Part shown: positions 1 through 8,704 of the stretch, one piece after another | Numbering within the stretch: the first letter of the stretch is position 1 | How the letters are laid out: each line of letters begins with the position of its first letter | Source: Pseudomonas putida NBRC 14164 | GTDB taxonomy: Bacteria; Pseudomonadota; Gammaproteobacteria; Pseudomonadales; Pseudomonadaceae | DNA: 64,000 nucleotides | Direction of reading: 5' to 3' | Assembly (NCBI RefSeq): GCF_000412675.1 | Contig: NC_021505.1 | Coordinates: forward strand, 3,404,501 to 3,468,500 | Position numbers and translations under genes: made by a program | Notes under the pieces: generated by a model | Databases searched by the model: none | Told to the model about the DNA's origin: nothing | What the model saw: the letters and a program-made list of their open reading frames with translations, nothing else

Positions 1-2
1 TC

Positions 3-263
3 GTCGCTCACTTGAACGCAGCATCAGCTGCGAAGAAGATCAAACAGGCGCTCCCGGATATACGCATCGCGCTGCATCCTGGCCTGGGTGCCAAAGCCAT
101 CTTCGTTGCACCCAAGACTCTATGGATCATGAGCGGTGACTTCGGCAGAGGCAGCAAGCTTGACGCAGGCGTGGGCTTTCATAGCCCCGAGCTGTATGAA
201 AAGACATGGTCGCAGCTCTTCGCACGAGCATGGCGGGAAGCGCATGAAGTCACTAATGTATGA
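3..263 (+). CDS. C-terminal end of an unidentified protein (5' end outside window)
   Basis: The reading frame is open from the window edge (codon phase begins at base 3) to TGA at 261-263, so this is probably the 3' end of a longer gene; a TTG at 12 could serve as a start but has no ribosome binding site. The 87 visible residues end in an aromatic-rich helix-like tail (SPELYEKTWSQLFARAWREA). The stretch with a His followed by Lys and LWIMSGDFG is faintly like the second half of a phospholipase-D-fold repeat, but the canonical HxKxxxxD motif is not there. The family is not recognised; the PLD resemblance is inference only. Confidence 0.4.
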   Translation, partial: VAHLNAASAAKKIKQALPDIRIALHPGLGAKAIFVAPKTLWIMSGDFGRGSKLDAGVGFHSPELYEKTWSQLFARAWREAHEVTNV

Positions 264-624
264 AATTTACACAGCAGTACAAAAGTACCCCTGCACATGT
301 AATCGCCCCTCCGATTGCGGATGTCCGCCGACTTCAATCGCTTGTAGTTCTTTTAGCCATGCCTGCATCCCCAGTCACCTATGCTGTCGTTTGCCTTGTC
401 ATGTCACAGAGCAGACGGGCGCGTTTGCGCCTTCCTTTGAGCTGGCGGCTTTTGGTGTCTTCCTACCACCTCTGCAGAACGTCAATGTCCTGTTGCAGGG
501 AATAACGACTCTTTGATCAAAGTGCGCCAAAGTGCCTGCTGATCCGTTGAATCAACTGTCTTTACCATGAGGTCGGTGCGCTGCCAATGCTAGAAATCTC
601 CCCCAGGATTTTCATGAATTAATT
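264..624. other. Intergenic region without a supported gene
   Basis: About 360 bases lie between two converging genes. Short open frames here show no start signal, no recognisable domain and no pseudomonad codon bias. No clear terminator hairpin or promoter was found. Confidence 0.5.
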
Positions 625-1911
625 TCAGAAAAGGGTGAAGAATTTCATTCTGCACAGCATGATTATCTCCGTAAAATTTCCTTTCTTTAATTTTACAGAA
701 TCGCGCACTTCATCAATGACCTCTTCGATTATGCACTCCTCGCCTTGGTATGTGTATTCACCTGGCACAACTACCATTAAGATACGTTTGTCTTGATAGT
801 TTTTATCGTGTTTATCTTCGATGGCTTTTGTAATCCTGGCGGCAAGAGTATCGGTCTCCTGCTTCAGGTACGCCATTGTCTTTAGTGGAAATGTGCCGTC
901 GTGCGTCTGGCTAGCTAGCGAGTGCAAAAGATAATCGTTTTTCGGGCACCCTAGGGTGATCTCTATTATTATTTCTTGATTGCTTTCATCATCAGTGATT
1001 TTAGCATCGAAATTCTCTTTTTCTGTGCCAAGTTCAAAAATGGCATGATCTGGTATCGATCTCCTCATCAAAAAATAATTAATAGGCAAAAATTCTTCTC
1101 TCAGGTATTTATTTGCCCGATATTTGTTTGAGAAAAACCCATCTGGCGCATGGATGTAGCTTAAATCGCTGCTTGAATTTATAGATAGGGGACCCTGTAT
1201 CAACCTCTTGAATTCAACTACAGATATCGGTTTCTTGAATACACCAAGATCGATATCGTCTTTTTCATATGATTTTTCTTTTGGTGGCCGGTACGAAGCT
1301 TCTAGTGAAAACTCAGCATTTAAAACCAAGCCGGAATAGTGCATTGCCAGATCGGGGTGTAGTGAAAAGTTTTTGCTATGATTATTTAACATACCCCTTC
1401 CTTTCATATTTGGGAATGAGTCTATAATTTTCCTGACCCCACTTAATAGGAGATTGGTTAATTCGGCTCTTTTCTTACAGTCCGATTCAAGAAAGCTGAA
1501 GCCCCATAAAAATGCACCCTCAACAAAAATTATCTCGTACTCATATACATAGACCTTTACGCCATGTATTTTTCCAAATTCCTGGAGGAACTCATTTATC
1601 AGGCCATTGAATTGTCTATATTTTTTCCATCCTAGCTCGCAATAGGGTGGGCCTTGATCGAAAAATATGAAAGAGTGTGATTGCTGTTCTTCTTTCTTCA
1701 GGAATTCGGCGTGATCGAACATCTTTGCTGCCCTCGCGTTAATTGGCTTTGCTGCGCAAGCCAGTCTTTCCATGTCATTTGTCAGATGTCCTTCAGCATC
1801 GCTGCTGAAACTATCTAGCCGTCTTACGTGCATGAAGGAGACAACTTGCTGTTGATGTAATTTGCTTCCATATCGCTCGATAGACCGCAATTCTTTTTTG
1901 TACAGAGTCAT
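625..1911 (-). CDS. Hypothetical protein, possibly nuclease-like, AT-rich
   Basis: A protein of about 428 residues if started at the ATG at 1911. The frame stays open to a GTG at 2013, but the extra residues look non-coding and neither start has a good ribosome binding site. No family was recognised. Towards the C-terminus (about residues 305-325) an acidic residue in FDAKITDD followed by IIIEIT resembles the D...ExT/K spacing of PD-(D/E)XK folds, which is only suggestive. The base composition is clearly AT-richer than the core genes of the window (many Lys, Asn, Ile and Phe codons), consistent with horizontal transfer. It shares strand and neighbourhood with other defence-type genes, so a role in phage or plasmid conflict is possible but unproven. 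Confidence 0.6.
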   Translation of the reverse strand: MTLYKKELRSIERYGSKLHQQQVVSFMHVRRLDSFSSDAEGHLTNDMERLACAAKPINARAAKMFDHAEFLKKEEQQSHSFIFFDQGPPYCELGWKKYRQFNGLINEFLQEFGKIHGVKVYVYEYEIIFVEGAFLWGFSFLESDCKKRAELTNLLLSGVRKIIDSFPNMKGRGMLNNHSKNFSLHPDLAMHYSGLVLNAEFSLEASYRPPKEKSYEKDDIDLGVFKKPISVVEFKRLIQGPLSINSSSDLSYIHAPDGFFSNKYRANKYLREEFLPINYFLMRRSIPDHAIFELGTEKENFDAKITDDESNQEIIIEITLGCPKNDYLLHSLASQTHDGTFPLKTMAYLKQETDTLAARITKAIEDKHDKNYQDKRILMVVVPGEYTYQGEECIIEEVIDEVRDSVKLKKGNFTEIIMLCRMKFFTLF

Positions 1912-2099
1912 TCCATGGAAAAATAAGCGGAAAAAACTGCGCTGTATTGAACCGATGCAACGACAAAAAAAACACTGCGATGCTTCGCCGCTGGGCTGGT
2001 TATGAGTGATCACTACTGGCTCCGCCGTACTTAACCTAGGCCTGTTTACATGCGCCGGGAATCACACGATAGTTAAGCCAGCGCCAGTCAAACCATCAC

Positions 2100-3356
2100 T
2101 TACCGTTTTGCCAGTTGCAGTAGGCGACGCCGATCTGCCGCTAGAATTCTCTGCACATTATCCAGGCTTCTTTGATCCGCTCGTTTATTAAAGGCTTCCT
2201 CCTGCAAGCTTTCAGAAAAAGCCACCATCCGCTTGTGCCCGATCAACCCCGCCAGCCAGCCGGTCAACTCATTATTAAAGAAGGGGTATGCACGATTTGA
2301 ACCGAGATGAACCGCCACTGCGCGCAGCTCAGTCAGACAAATGACATCCGCGAGATCCTGATCAAAGGTGATCAATCGATCCAGGCAGAAATCTACACCC
2401 TTCAAGTCTTTAGGATTTGACAGCGACTCCATGATTCTGAGCATGTACAAATCCCAGGCGCAGTTATTGATGATCCGAAGAGGTTCTTCCTTGTCCAAGA
2501 CCGAGTTCAGTTTCTTCGAGAGCGTCGTTTTTTTTGTGTGGAAGAGGATGTCGGCGCAAACAATCAGTTCGCGTAGCATGAAGATTTGCAACTCATCGTG
2601 TATGAAGTTGAGCAACGCCTCCATCTTCGCTTCCGGTGATGCCTTGACGCTGCTTTCTAAAATCCTGGCCCGCAAAATCATGCACTCCGCAGCCGCGGCT
2701 TGCTGAGCTAAGGCGACGCCCAAACCGCCCTCCAAGCTACGCGAAAATCCTTCAATCCAATCCTCGGCGAACGCCTCGGCTTGTTCTTGATATAAGCTGC
2801 GATACCGTTCCCCCCAACCCTTACTCAGTGGGGAATTATCAAGCGACAGTGCGTGCACTGCGGCAATCGTTTCTTTGCAGAACTGGCGGGTTTCAGGCGA
2901 CCACTTTTTCTGCGCCTCACACAGATAGATGTAAGAATTCAATCTAGCTAGATCATCTACGGAAAACGTCCGATGCAGATCAGCACGCACTGCATCGAGC
3001 TCAGGAGAAATACGCTCCGCATATGACAGCTTTCGAATATAGCTGGCCGCATTCGAATCCAAAAAAAGCGAACCGCCCAATGTGTATTTCACTTGCGTCT
3101 TGGACAAGACAAAGGCTTTGTCCAGAATCCAGACGGACTTGCCGCGCAACATGGTCGAGACAAACCCTTTCTTGGAGAACTGCTCCCGCACCAAGCTAAA
3201 CGGCCCACCCGACTCAGCTGCCGCATACATGACCCGCCAATCGCCTAGCAGCTCGATTCTCTCCTGAAAGCGCTCCAACGCATCCTTTGGATTATTTGCA
3301 GAACACACGTAATGCAATGCCCGCTGGACTTCATACTCAGCGTATTCATTCACCAT
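2100..3356 (-). CDS. Hypothetical protein, defence-region gene
   Basis: A 418-residue, mostly helical protein. The start is the ATG at 3356, preceded at about eight bases by a GGGAG ribosome binding site. No named family was recognised. Residues around 95-110 read SLFLDSNAASYI, a hydrophobic strand ending in an aspartate of the LD(S/T)N type that opens PIN-like nuclease domains. A later acidic motif (TFDQDLADVI, about residue 335) could supply further acidic ligands, so a PIN-like RNase is one possibility. It reads in the same direction as the gene at 625-1911 but is separated from it by about 190 bases. Composition is intermediate between the AT-rich neighbour and the core genes. Confidence 0.6.
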   Translation of the reverse strand: MVNEYAEYEVQRALHYVCSANNPKDALERFQERIELLGDWRVMYAAAESGGPFSLVREQFSKKGFVSTMLRGKSVWILDKAFVLSKTQVKYTLGGSLFLDSNAASYIRKLSYAERISPELDAVRADLHRTFSVDDLARLNSYIYLCEAQKKWSPETRQFCKETIAAVHALSLDNSPLSKGWGERYRSLYQEQAEAFAEDWIEGFSRSLEGGLGVALAQQAAAAECMILRARILESSVKASPEAKMEALLNFIHDELQIFMLRELIVCADILFHTKKTTLSKKLNSVLDKEEPLRIINNCAWDLYMLRIMESLSNPKDLKGVDFCLDRLITFDQDLADVICLTELRAVAVHLGSNRAYPFFNNELTGWLAGLIGHKRMVAFSESLQEEAFNKRADQRSLDNVQRILAADRRRLLQLAKR

Positions 3357-3485
3357 CAACCCACTCCCCCCCTCGAAATTCTATTCGGTCCATCGCCATA
3401 AAGGCGCATTAAAATCACTCCCCCTCCATAGAAAATCGCCTGCACTAATTTTCCATCATGGAATAGCCGCTTGGTGTGCCTAGTC

Positions 3486-3515
3486 CAAATGTTTTTTTGG
3501 CGATCCCTGAGAGTC
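3486..3515 (+). repeat. Direct repeat, copy 1 (diverged), possible attachment-site remnant
   Basis: CAAATG followed by a T-run, GGCGATCCCTGAGAGTC. It matches copies at 7783 and 14462 except for extra T and C bases and a G for C. Same orientation in all three. This copy sits between the unknown gene ending the AT-rich pair and the 3' end of the DUF262/HNH pseudogene. Confidence 0.5.
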
Positions 3516-3604
3516 AGTGACTGAGTTCCACTCATAGGCCGTTGCGGTGCATCCGTTTGCAACCCTCAAGAACATCATCGTTACCAGCATCCACTACTTC
3601 GGGC

Positions 3605-5562
3605 TCAGCCGCGGTAGTGCGCTTCTATAAGCGCCAGCATCGCGTCAATATGGTCATTGATCTGAGTGTGACCCCAGTCGTCTCCATTGCCCAGTACATG
3701 GAACATGTGGGCCAGTTTCAAGGAGTCGTACTTCGGTTTGACGCGGAAGGCCGCCTGCTTCTTGATCACCGCCAGATTGCTGTACGACGAGTTCTCCCCC
3801 GGGCTGAGCAGTACCAGATTGCCAAAGCCGTGCAGTAGGTGGTCGTCCAATGTGCTGCCGAATTCTTCGTTCTGAGGGTGCACATGCTCGACCGAGTTCT
3901 TCGATGTGATCCGGTACGAGTGCAGTCGTCCCGAGTGCAACCAATCGAACGAGCGCCGCTCCCGCCAAAGAATATATTCCAGCTTCTGGAACCAGTAGTG
4001 CTCGAAGCTCGTGCCGTGGTGCTCCTTCAGATAGACGATCTTGTCCTTGATTGGCAAGGGCTCGGCGGTGTCGCTGGAGAGTAGTTTATAACTCGCCTCC
4101 TTCTGAGTCATTTCCGTGAGAGAAAGCTGGTTGTCGATGTTTTCCAGCAATTTCAACACCTGCTGTTCACCTATGCCGGGCGTTTTTATCAGCTTGCCCA
4201 AGAAGGGTGTCAGCCAGTACTGGGCGCTGCGCTCGCCGGTGAAGTAACGCACACTTTGTAACTGGCTCATGTCGGACGTCTCGATATGCGTGCGCCATTC
4301 CGAAATGGCGCGCCTGCGTGGGCTGAGCGAACTCAGGCGCAAGGTCCGCTCATCGTCCTCGCCCAGGCGCACCCACTTGACTACCCAACGGTCGAACTGA
4401 AAGCGCACGCTCCACAGGCATTCCATGAATTTCTTGGCTTGCGCTGCGCTGGCAGTTTCAACAAAGCGCGAGAAGCAGGCGTTGAGGTTACCGTCGTTTA
4501 CACGAAAACCGATGTCTTCAGCCCCCTGGGCGTGGCGGTAGATCCGGTAGGCGTGCATCAGCAACAGGCCAAAATTGACGATTGATTGATAGCGCGCCTC
4601 ATCCTTGCCCCCGGTTTCGTCCATTTGCTCGGCCTGGATTCTCATCGACGAGATTTCGTCGATAGACCGGCCTCTGGTGTGACCAGCAGCAGGACGATCC
4701 AGAGAGAAGATATCGAAGGAGTGGCTCAGCAGGTCATTGATGCCCACCAGGTTCCAGCGGACATCGGCGAATACATCACGCAGGTTCCTCCGAAGTAGTT
4801 GCCCATGTCCTCGCAGGCCTGCCAGATACCTTCATACGTAGTGCGGTGATGATTGATCCGCGACATCAAGCGAGCCTTGAGGATATCCGTCTGCTCAAGC
4901 TGAACGCCGCTGGTGTTGAGCGTGGCAAACAGCTTGTTCAGGTCCATGCCAGCCGGCATAACGTTGTTGACCCACGTTACCTGGTTGAACAGGTAGTCGC
5001 CCACCCGCTCCAAGGCCTGCTCACCTCCGGTGGCGCGCAACCGTTTGAGGCGATCACTGGCAACCTTGCGCGCGGCGCTCAGATGCACCAGATAAGGATT
5101 GGCAGCATCCTCCTTGTCCAGCGACTTTTCCTCGGTCAAGCCCGCCCAGGCACTCAACCGGGCCTGGACTTCGTCGCGGATATTGAAGGTGAGGCGCGGA
5201 ACATCGCCAAGCACCACCAGCGATCGCAGCGGCGAGCCGGTTTTCAACGCACAGAAGGCAAGCGCCAGGATCATTAGGGTGGTCATTCGTTGCTGACCAT
5301 CGATGAGTTCGTAAGTCATGCTTGCGGCAGGATTGGCGCTGGATGGCACAACGCTGCTCAGCACCGTCCCGATGAAGTAATGAGCCTGCACCGGCTGGCC
5401 GTCCGTGTCCGATTCGCTGGCCTAGATGATCTGCTCGAGCAGTTCTTCCACGGCATCGCCGGGCCAGACGTAGGGGCGCTGGTAGCAGGGAATGGCCAGC
5501 GATATGCCCTGCGCGCACAGCGTGGCGGCAGATTGGACATGGGACTGAACTTGGGCGTTCAT
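3605..5562 (-). pseudogene. DUF262/DUF1524 (GmrSD-like, HNH) protein, broken
   Basis: The intact protein would be about 650 residues with an N-terminal DUF262 domain (IPCYQRPYVWPGDAVEELLEQI near the start; ELIDGQQRMTTL at about residue 75) and a C-terminal DUF1524/HNH region (EHVHPQNEE, followed by GNLVLLSPGENSSYSN). The ATG at 5562 has an AAGGAGG site eight bases upstream and overlaps the TAA of the preceding gene by one base, so the two were translated as a pair. Two lesions are visible: an in-frame TAG at 5422-5424 (codon 47), and a frameshift near 4786-4790, where GNYFGG should continue as NLRDVFADVRWNLVGIND in another frame. DUF262/DUF1524 proteins include type IV modification-dependent nucleases (GmrSD) and SspE. 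Here the nuclease partner is probably inactive unless the lesions are sequencing errors or are suppressed. Confidence 0.85.
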
Positions 5563-7034
5563 TACTTGCCTCCTTGGCAGGCGAGTCTATCGCAGCTGAT
5601 GCGTTCGATGGCACTGCGCAACTGCGCGTCATATTCACCAGCCACCCGCTGCGGGTCAGGCCAGCGCAGATGCAGGTTGAGCGTCGAGTCTACCGACTCC
5701 ACGAAGCGCTTCTTGATGCTGCTCTTGTCCAGTTGTTCAGCACTGACCGTATAGGTGTAGTCACGTAAGTAATTCAACAGCTCTTCGTGGGTGTGGGCAC
5801 TGGCAATCCAGTCCAGCAACGAGTTGTCCCTAAGATGCGCCTGCACGCCATCTTCCCGGACGCTGACGTCCTTGATCAGGCGATAGGAGAAGATCATCCG
5901 GAACATCCACAGGCTGGCTTCAAGCAAACGGGAAGTCCCGAACTGGCTGGCGTACATCAGCAGCGCACAATCAAAAGCACGGCTGAGAAACACGCTGCCG
6001 CACGCGTCATGGACCAAGCGCTTGTAGTAGTAGGAAAACGTGGGTTTCTTGGCCGTCTTGTCGACCTCGAGCAAGGTCTTGCGCAAGCCTTGGAAGTAGG
6101 TCACAACACGCATGGTATTGACCCCGGTGCCCAGAGGCTGGCGCATGGCATAGCCCGGCTGGACAACCTGTGTTTCCTTGCCCCAGGCATCACGGTGAAC
6201 TTGCAGAGACCGATAAGCGATGTCGCCGATACCGGGGAGCGTGCGTTCGGCAAGCTCAGTGACGATCTGCTTGCGCTCTTGCAGCGGATCCCGATCACTG
6301 GCGACGTTGCGCCAACACAAACTTTGCCAGTGCCGAGACTTCATGAAGGACGCGACCAACGGCTTGAGGTCGCCGAGCGACTCCCAGGTCCGGGCGAAAT
6401 CGTCTTGCATTGCGGCGGCAACACTGCGCAGGTGATAAGCCTTGACGATGTCGGCGCCGCCCAGGCGCACGCCCGAGGTGTTCTGGGTTTCGAAGAAGCG
6501 GTAGGCGTCGTCCTCACGTCGAGTCACGACCAGGGTCACGTTGATACGGGTGAAGTCGATCCGCGGCAGGCGTTGCTGCTCCAGCCAACGAAGATTCAAC
6601 TGGATGCGTCGGTGGCTCTCCGGCGCGTTGAACTTCAGCTCAGGCGAGCCCTTCTCGCCGTGCTGAAGGTAATGCAACAAGGCCAGGCTGGTGATTCGCT
6701 GCTGTCCGTCGATGATATTGAGCAGACCGCGCTGGCGTCCGTCGCCCCCTTCCTGGTGCAAAATGATGCTACCCAGGTAGAAATCATGCGTAGGCGCATC
6801 GCTGCTAAAGAAGCTGCGCAAATCGTCGAGCAGCCGCCCAAGTTGCTCCTCGCTCCAGCGGTAGGGACGCTGATACTCCGGCAGATGCAGCCGGCCGAAG
6901 ATGACCCCTCCGTCGCTGCAGGGGATGCGCTTGCCATTGAACACGTTGTCGAGGCTCGTGGAGGCGACAGCAATGCCCTGCACGTCCAATGGCAATTGCG
7001 GGGCAAGCGGCCGTTCACTCACGGCTTGGTTCAT
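5562..7034 (-). CDS. DUF262 domain protein (GmrS-like partner)
   Basis: A 490-residue protein starting at the ATG at 7034 (AAGGA about eight bases upstream); the frame is open to 7106 but the extra residues lack support. The DUF262 signatures are clear: LPEYQRPYRWSEEQLGRLLD around residue 50 and LLNIIDGQQRITSLALLHYL around residue 100, which form the ParB/Srx-like nucleotide-binding fold of this family, plus QNTSGVRLGGADIVKAY around residue 190. There is no HNH motif, so it is likely the non-nuclease half of a two-gene system with the broken DUF262/HNH gene that overlaps its stop codon. Known relatives recognise modified DNA or couple NTP hydrolysis to cleavage; the substrate here is unknown. 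Confidence 0.85.
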   Translation of the reverse strand: MNQAVSERPLAPQLPLDVQGIAVASTSLDNVFNGKRIPCSDGGVIFGRLHLPEYQRPYRWSEEQLGRLLDDLRSFFSSDAPTHDFYLGSIILHQEGGDGRQRGLLNIIDGQQRITSLALLHYLQHGEKGSPELKFNAPESHRRIQLNLRWLEQQRLPRIDFTRINVTLVVTRREDDAYRFFETQNTSGVRLGGADIVKAYHLRSVAAAMQDDFARTWESLGDLKPLVASFMKSRHWQSLCWRNVASDRDPLQERKQIVTELAERTLPGIGDIAYRSLQVHRDAWGKETQVVQPGYAMRQPLGTGVNTMRVVTYFQGLRKTLLEVDKTAKKPTFSYYYKRLVHDACGSVFLSRAFDCALLMYASQFGTSRLLEASLWMFRMIFSYRLIKDVSVREDGVQAHLRDNSLLDWIASAHTHEELLNYLRDYTYTVSAEQLDKSSIKKRFVESVDSTLNLHLRWPDPQRVAGEYDAQLRSAIERISCDRLACQGGK

Positions 7035-7129
7035 ACGACAGTCCTTGTACTGGATCCGGCGGCCAGCGTCCCCGGAGAGAACGATTAAAGGACGCGATAA
7101 TGGCACACGGCCATTTCATTCAAAAGCGC

Positions 7130-7245
7130 TATCAGAGCAGCTGCGCGGTCCAGCTCCGCACCGGGTGGGAACAGAGTTCATGTGAGGCTTGGCTAGATAT
7201 GCCTGAGCGATTTGGCCCTTGGTCTACGGTTTATGGGCGGTATAG
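7130..7245 (+). mobile_element. Fragment of an IS5-family transposase gene
   Basis: The plus-strand translation contains RTGWEQSS...DMPERFGPWSTVYGRY, which matches the N-terminal region of IS5-group transposases (usually RTG-PWRDLPERFGPW-TVY-RF-RW). Only about 40 codons remain, with no terminal repeats or catalytic residues. It runs directly into the yhaV relic, so the junction is a recombination scar. Confidence 0.6.
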
Positions 7246-7636
7246 CCGCCGCTCGAGCCGAGCAGAACGACCCGCACGGTTTTGAAAGCAACGCCAACGT
7301 GAAGCTGTTTCGGGCACTGAGCCATCTGATCATGAAGCTGTACCAGCCGACCCGGGCCGTGATGAATTTCGCCGAGGCAACACGCTGGGCACCGCCTACC
7401 GACATTGGCGGCGGGCAAAAATCGGTAGGCGCTTTCGGCTGTTCTTTCGCTACGATTCAAGGTCCAAGGTCATCGTCTATGCATGGGTCAACGACGAAAA
7501 TGCCCTGTGGTCCACAGGTAGCAAATCCGATCCCTACGCCGTATTCGAGAAGATGCTGGGCCGCGGTAGGCCTCCTGATGACTGGGATGCACTGACTGCT
7601 GCGACGCGTAGCGACTGGGGCGAGCCCAGAGCGTAA
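7246..7636 (+). pseudogene. 5'-truncated, frameshifted yhaV toxin relic
   Basis: Nucleotides here align with the intact yhaV at 19050-19511 from its codon for about residue 22 to the stop (TAA at 7634-7636). About six mismatches occur in the first 80 aligned bases. The start, the first twenty-odd codons and the prlF antitoxin gene are missing. A one-base deletion just after the conserved LSHLIM segment shifts the frame, after which AYRHWRRAKIGRRFRLFF continues in another frame. It cannot make a functional toxin. It is evidence that a second prlF-yhaV locus once existed or that a segment was duplicated between the two places. Confidence 0.85.
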
Positions 7637-8146
7637 ACGGCACGCTTTGGTGAGTGATAGCACGTTCAACACCGCCCCTCAGTGCGTCCACTATCGTCCG
7701 CTCGGAACCACCGCAAAAAGGGGTACTTCTGGGGGTTCAAATTGAATTTCTCACTCGTAACTTGTTGATTAGCATGGTTGCCCAAATGTTCTTTGGCGAC
7801 CCTGACAGTCTTTAGGAACTTCGCGCATGCTTGTTAGCTGATCATTTCTGCCTTTTTCTAGCCTCGAATAGCCATTTACTTCCAGCTAATTGCTACATTT
7901 GGGGCAAATTTGAGGGCATTGTTTGGATGGTTTGAAAAGAATGTCCCCAGCCTGAGGCCAAGCAGGCTATTGATGAGGGTGAATGGACTGAAGAAGATAT
8001 GGGCCCTCAGCCCTACCCCGTATCAATGGCCGAGTCGTAGTGAGCGCGCCACTAGCCGCACTGAACAAATGCGCGCGAATGTAAAAAAATATGACGGCAT
8101 AATGCCTCGTCAATGCCCCCTCCTCCGCCCCATGCAAGGAATGCCG
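7637..8146. other. Intergenic region, holds direct repeat copy 2
   Basis: About 500 bases without a supported gene. Apart from the repeat at 7783-7815, there is AT-rich sequence in the middle and the ribosome binding site of the next gene at the end. Confidence 0.5.
7783..7815 (+). repeat. Direct repeat, copy 2, possible attachment site
   Basis: CAAATG then TTCTTTGGCGACCCTGACAG. It differs from the copy at 14462 by one silent change (TTT for TTC) and by CTT TAG instead of CTC TAA. Read as codons, both copies give MFFGDPDSL followed by a stop, and all differences are synonymous. This suggests descent from the 3' end of a gene, such as an integration target or an integrase. Confidence 0.6.
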
Positions 8147-8704
8147 GTGAAACGCATCCAACGAGATTTCGTAACCCTCTTCAACTGCCTCTGGTATCGC
8201 GACTTTCCCGTGACAGAGGAGCACTCCATGGCCAACCCTGCCAACTGGACTATTCATATCGGCCTGGTGGTCAGGCAATGCGCGACCCTGCTCGGCGCTC
8301 GCGCACTGTTCGAGCAAGGCGGCCGTACCGATGCAGTCATACGTTTTCCGGAACAAACCCTGGCCTATGTGGAATGGGAATGGAAACGCGCCCATACCGA
8401 TATTAATGAGTTCGAAAAGCTGCTGAAACGCGCCGATGATGCAGTGTTTCAGACCTTCATCGGCTACACCAGGGTCAATGAACTGCAGATGGCGCTGGAG
8501 CGCATACACGGCGTATGGGAACACGCGGACAAGCCATTGCTGGTATTTCTCGTGACCTATGAATGGCACGGGCGCAGTCGCTATTTCAAGGAACTGAAAA
8601 CCTACGAATTCGCCAGGGGCCGCTACAAGCACGTTCGCAGCCAGCCAGCATTGCCCTGGCTGGTCAACCGCAAGACCTACAACAACGTCGGCGAGGATGC
8701 TTGA
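8147..8704 (+). CDS. Hypothetical protein with nuclease-like EWEWK motif
   Basis: A 185-residue protein. The GTG at 8147 is preferred because an AAGGA site lies six bases upstream; the in-frame ATG at 8141 directly abuts that site. No named family was recognised. Around residues 60-80 the sequence reads GGRTDAVIRFPEQTLAYVEWEWKRA: an aspartate, a strand, then E-W-E-W-K, which has the D-(x)n-ExK layout of the PD-(D/E)XK nuclease fold. It ends in a TGA that overlaps the next start by two bases, so the two genes are translationally coupled. It lies between repeat copies 2 and 3 in the defence-like region. Nuclease activity is an inference from the motif only. Confidence 0.7.
   Translation: MKRIQRDFVTLFNCLWYRDFPVTEEHSMANPANWTIHIGLVVRQCATLLGARALFEQGGRTDAVIRFPEQTLAYVEWEWKRAHTDINEFEKLLKRADDAVFQTFIGYTRVNELQMALERIHGVWEHADKPLLVFLVTYEWHGRSRYFKELKTYEFARGRYKHVRSQPALPWLVNRKTYNNVGEDA

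Noticed and set aside
260..505. Short plus-strand ORFs in the first intergenic region
   Set aside because: Low-quality composition, no start signal and no recognisable domain.
3356..3562. 68-codon ORF on the minus strand overlapping the start of the gene at 2100-3356
   Set aside because: It runs across the direct-repeat copy, has no ribosome site of note and shows no conserved composition; the TGATG overlap with the next start is probably coincidental.
5787..7088. Long plus-strand ORF opposite the DUF262 gene
   Set aside because: It is the mirror frame of a well-supported DUF262 protein and is only open because of the GC-rich codon bias.
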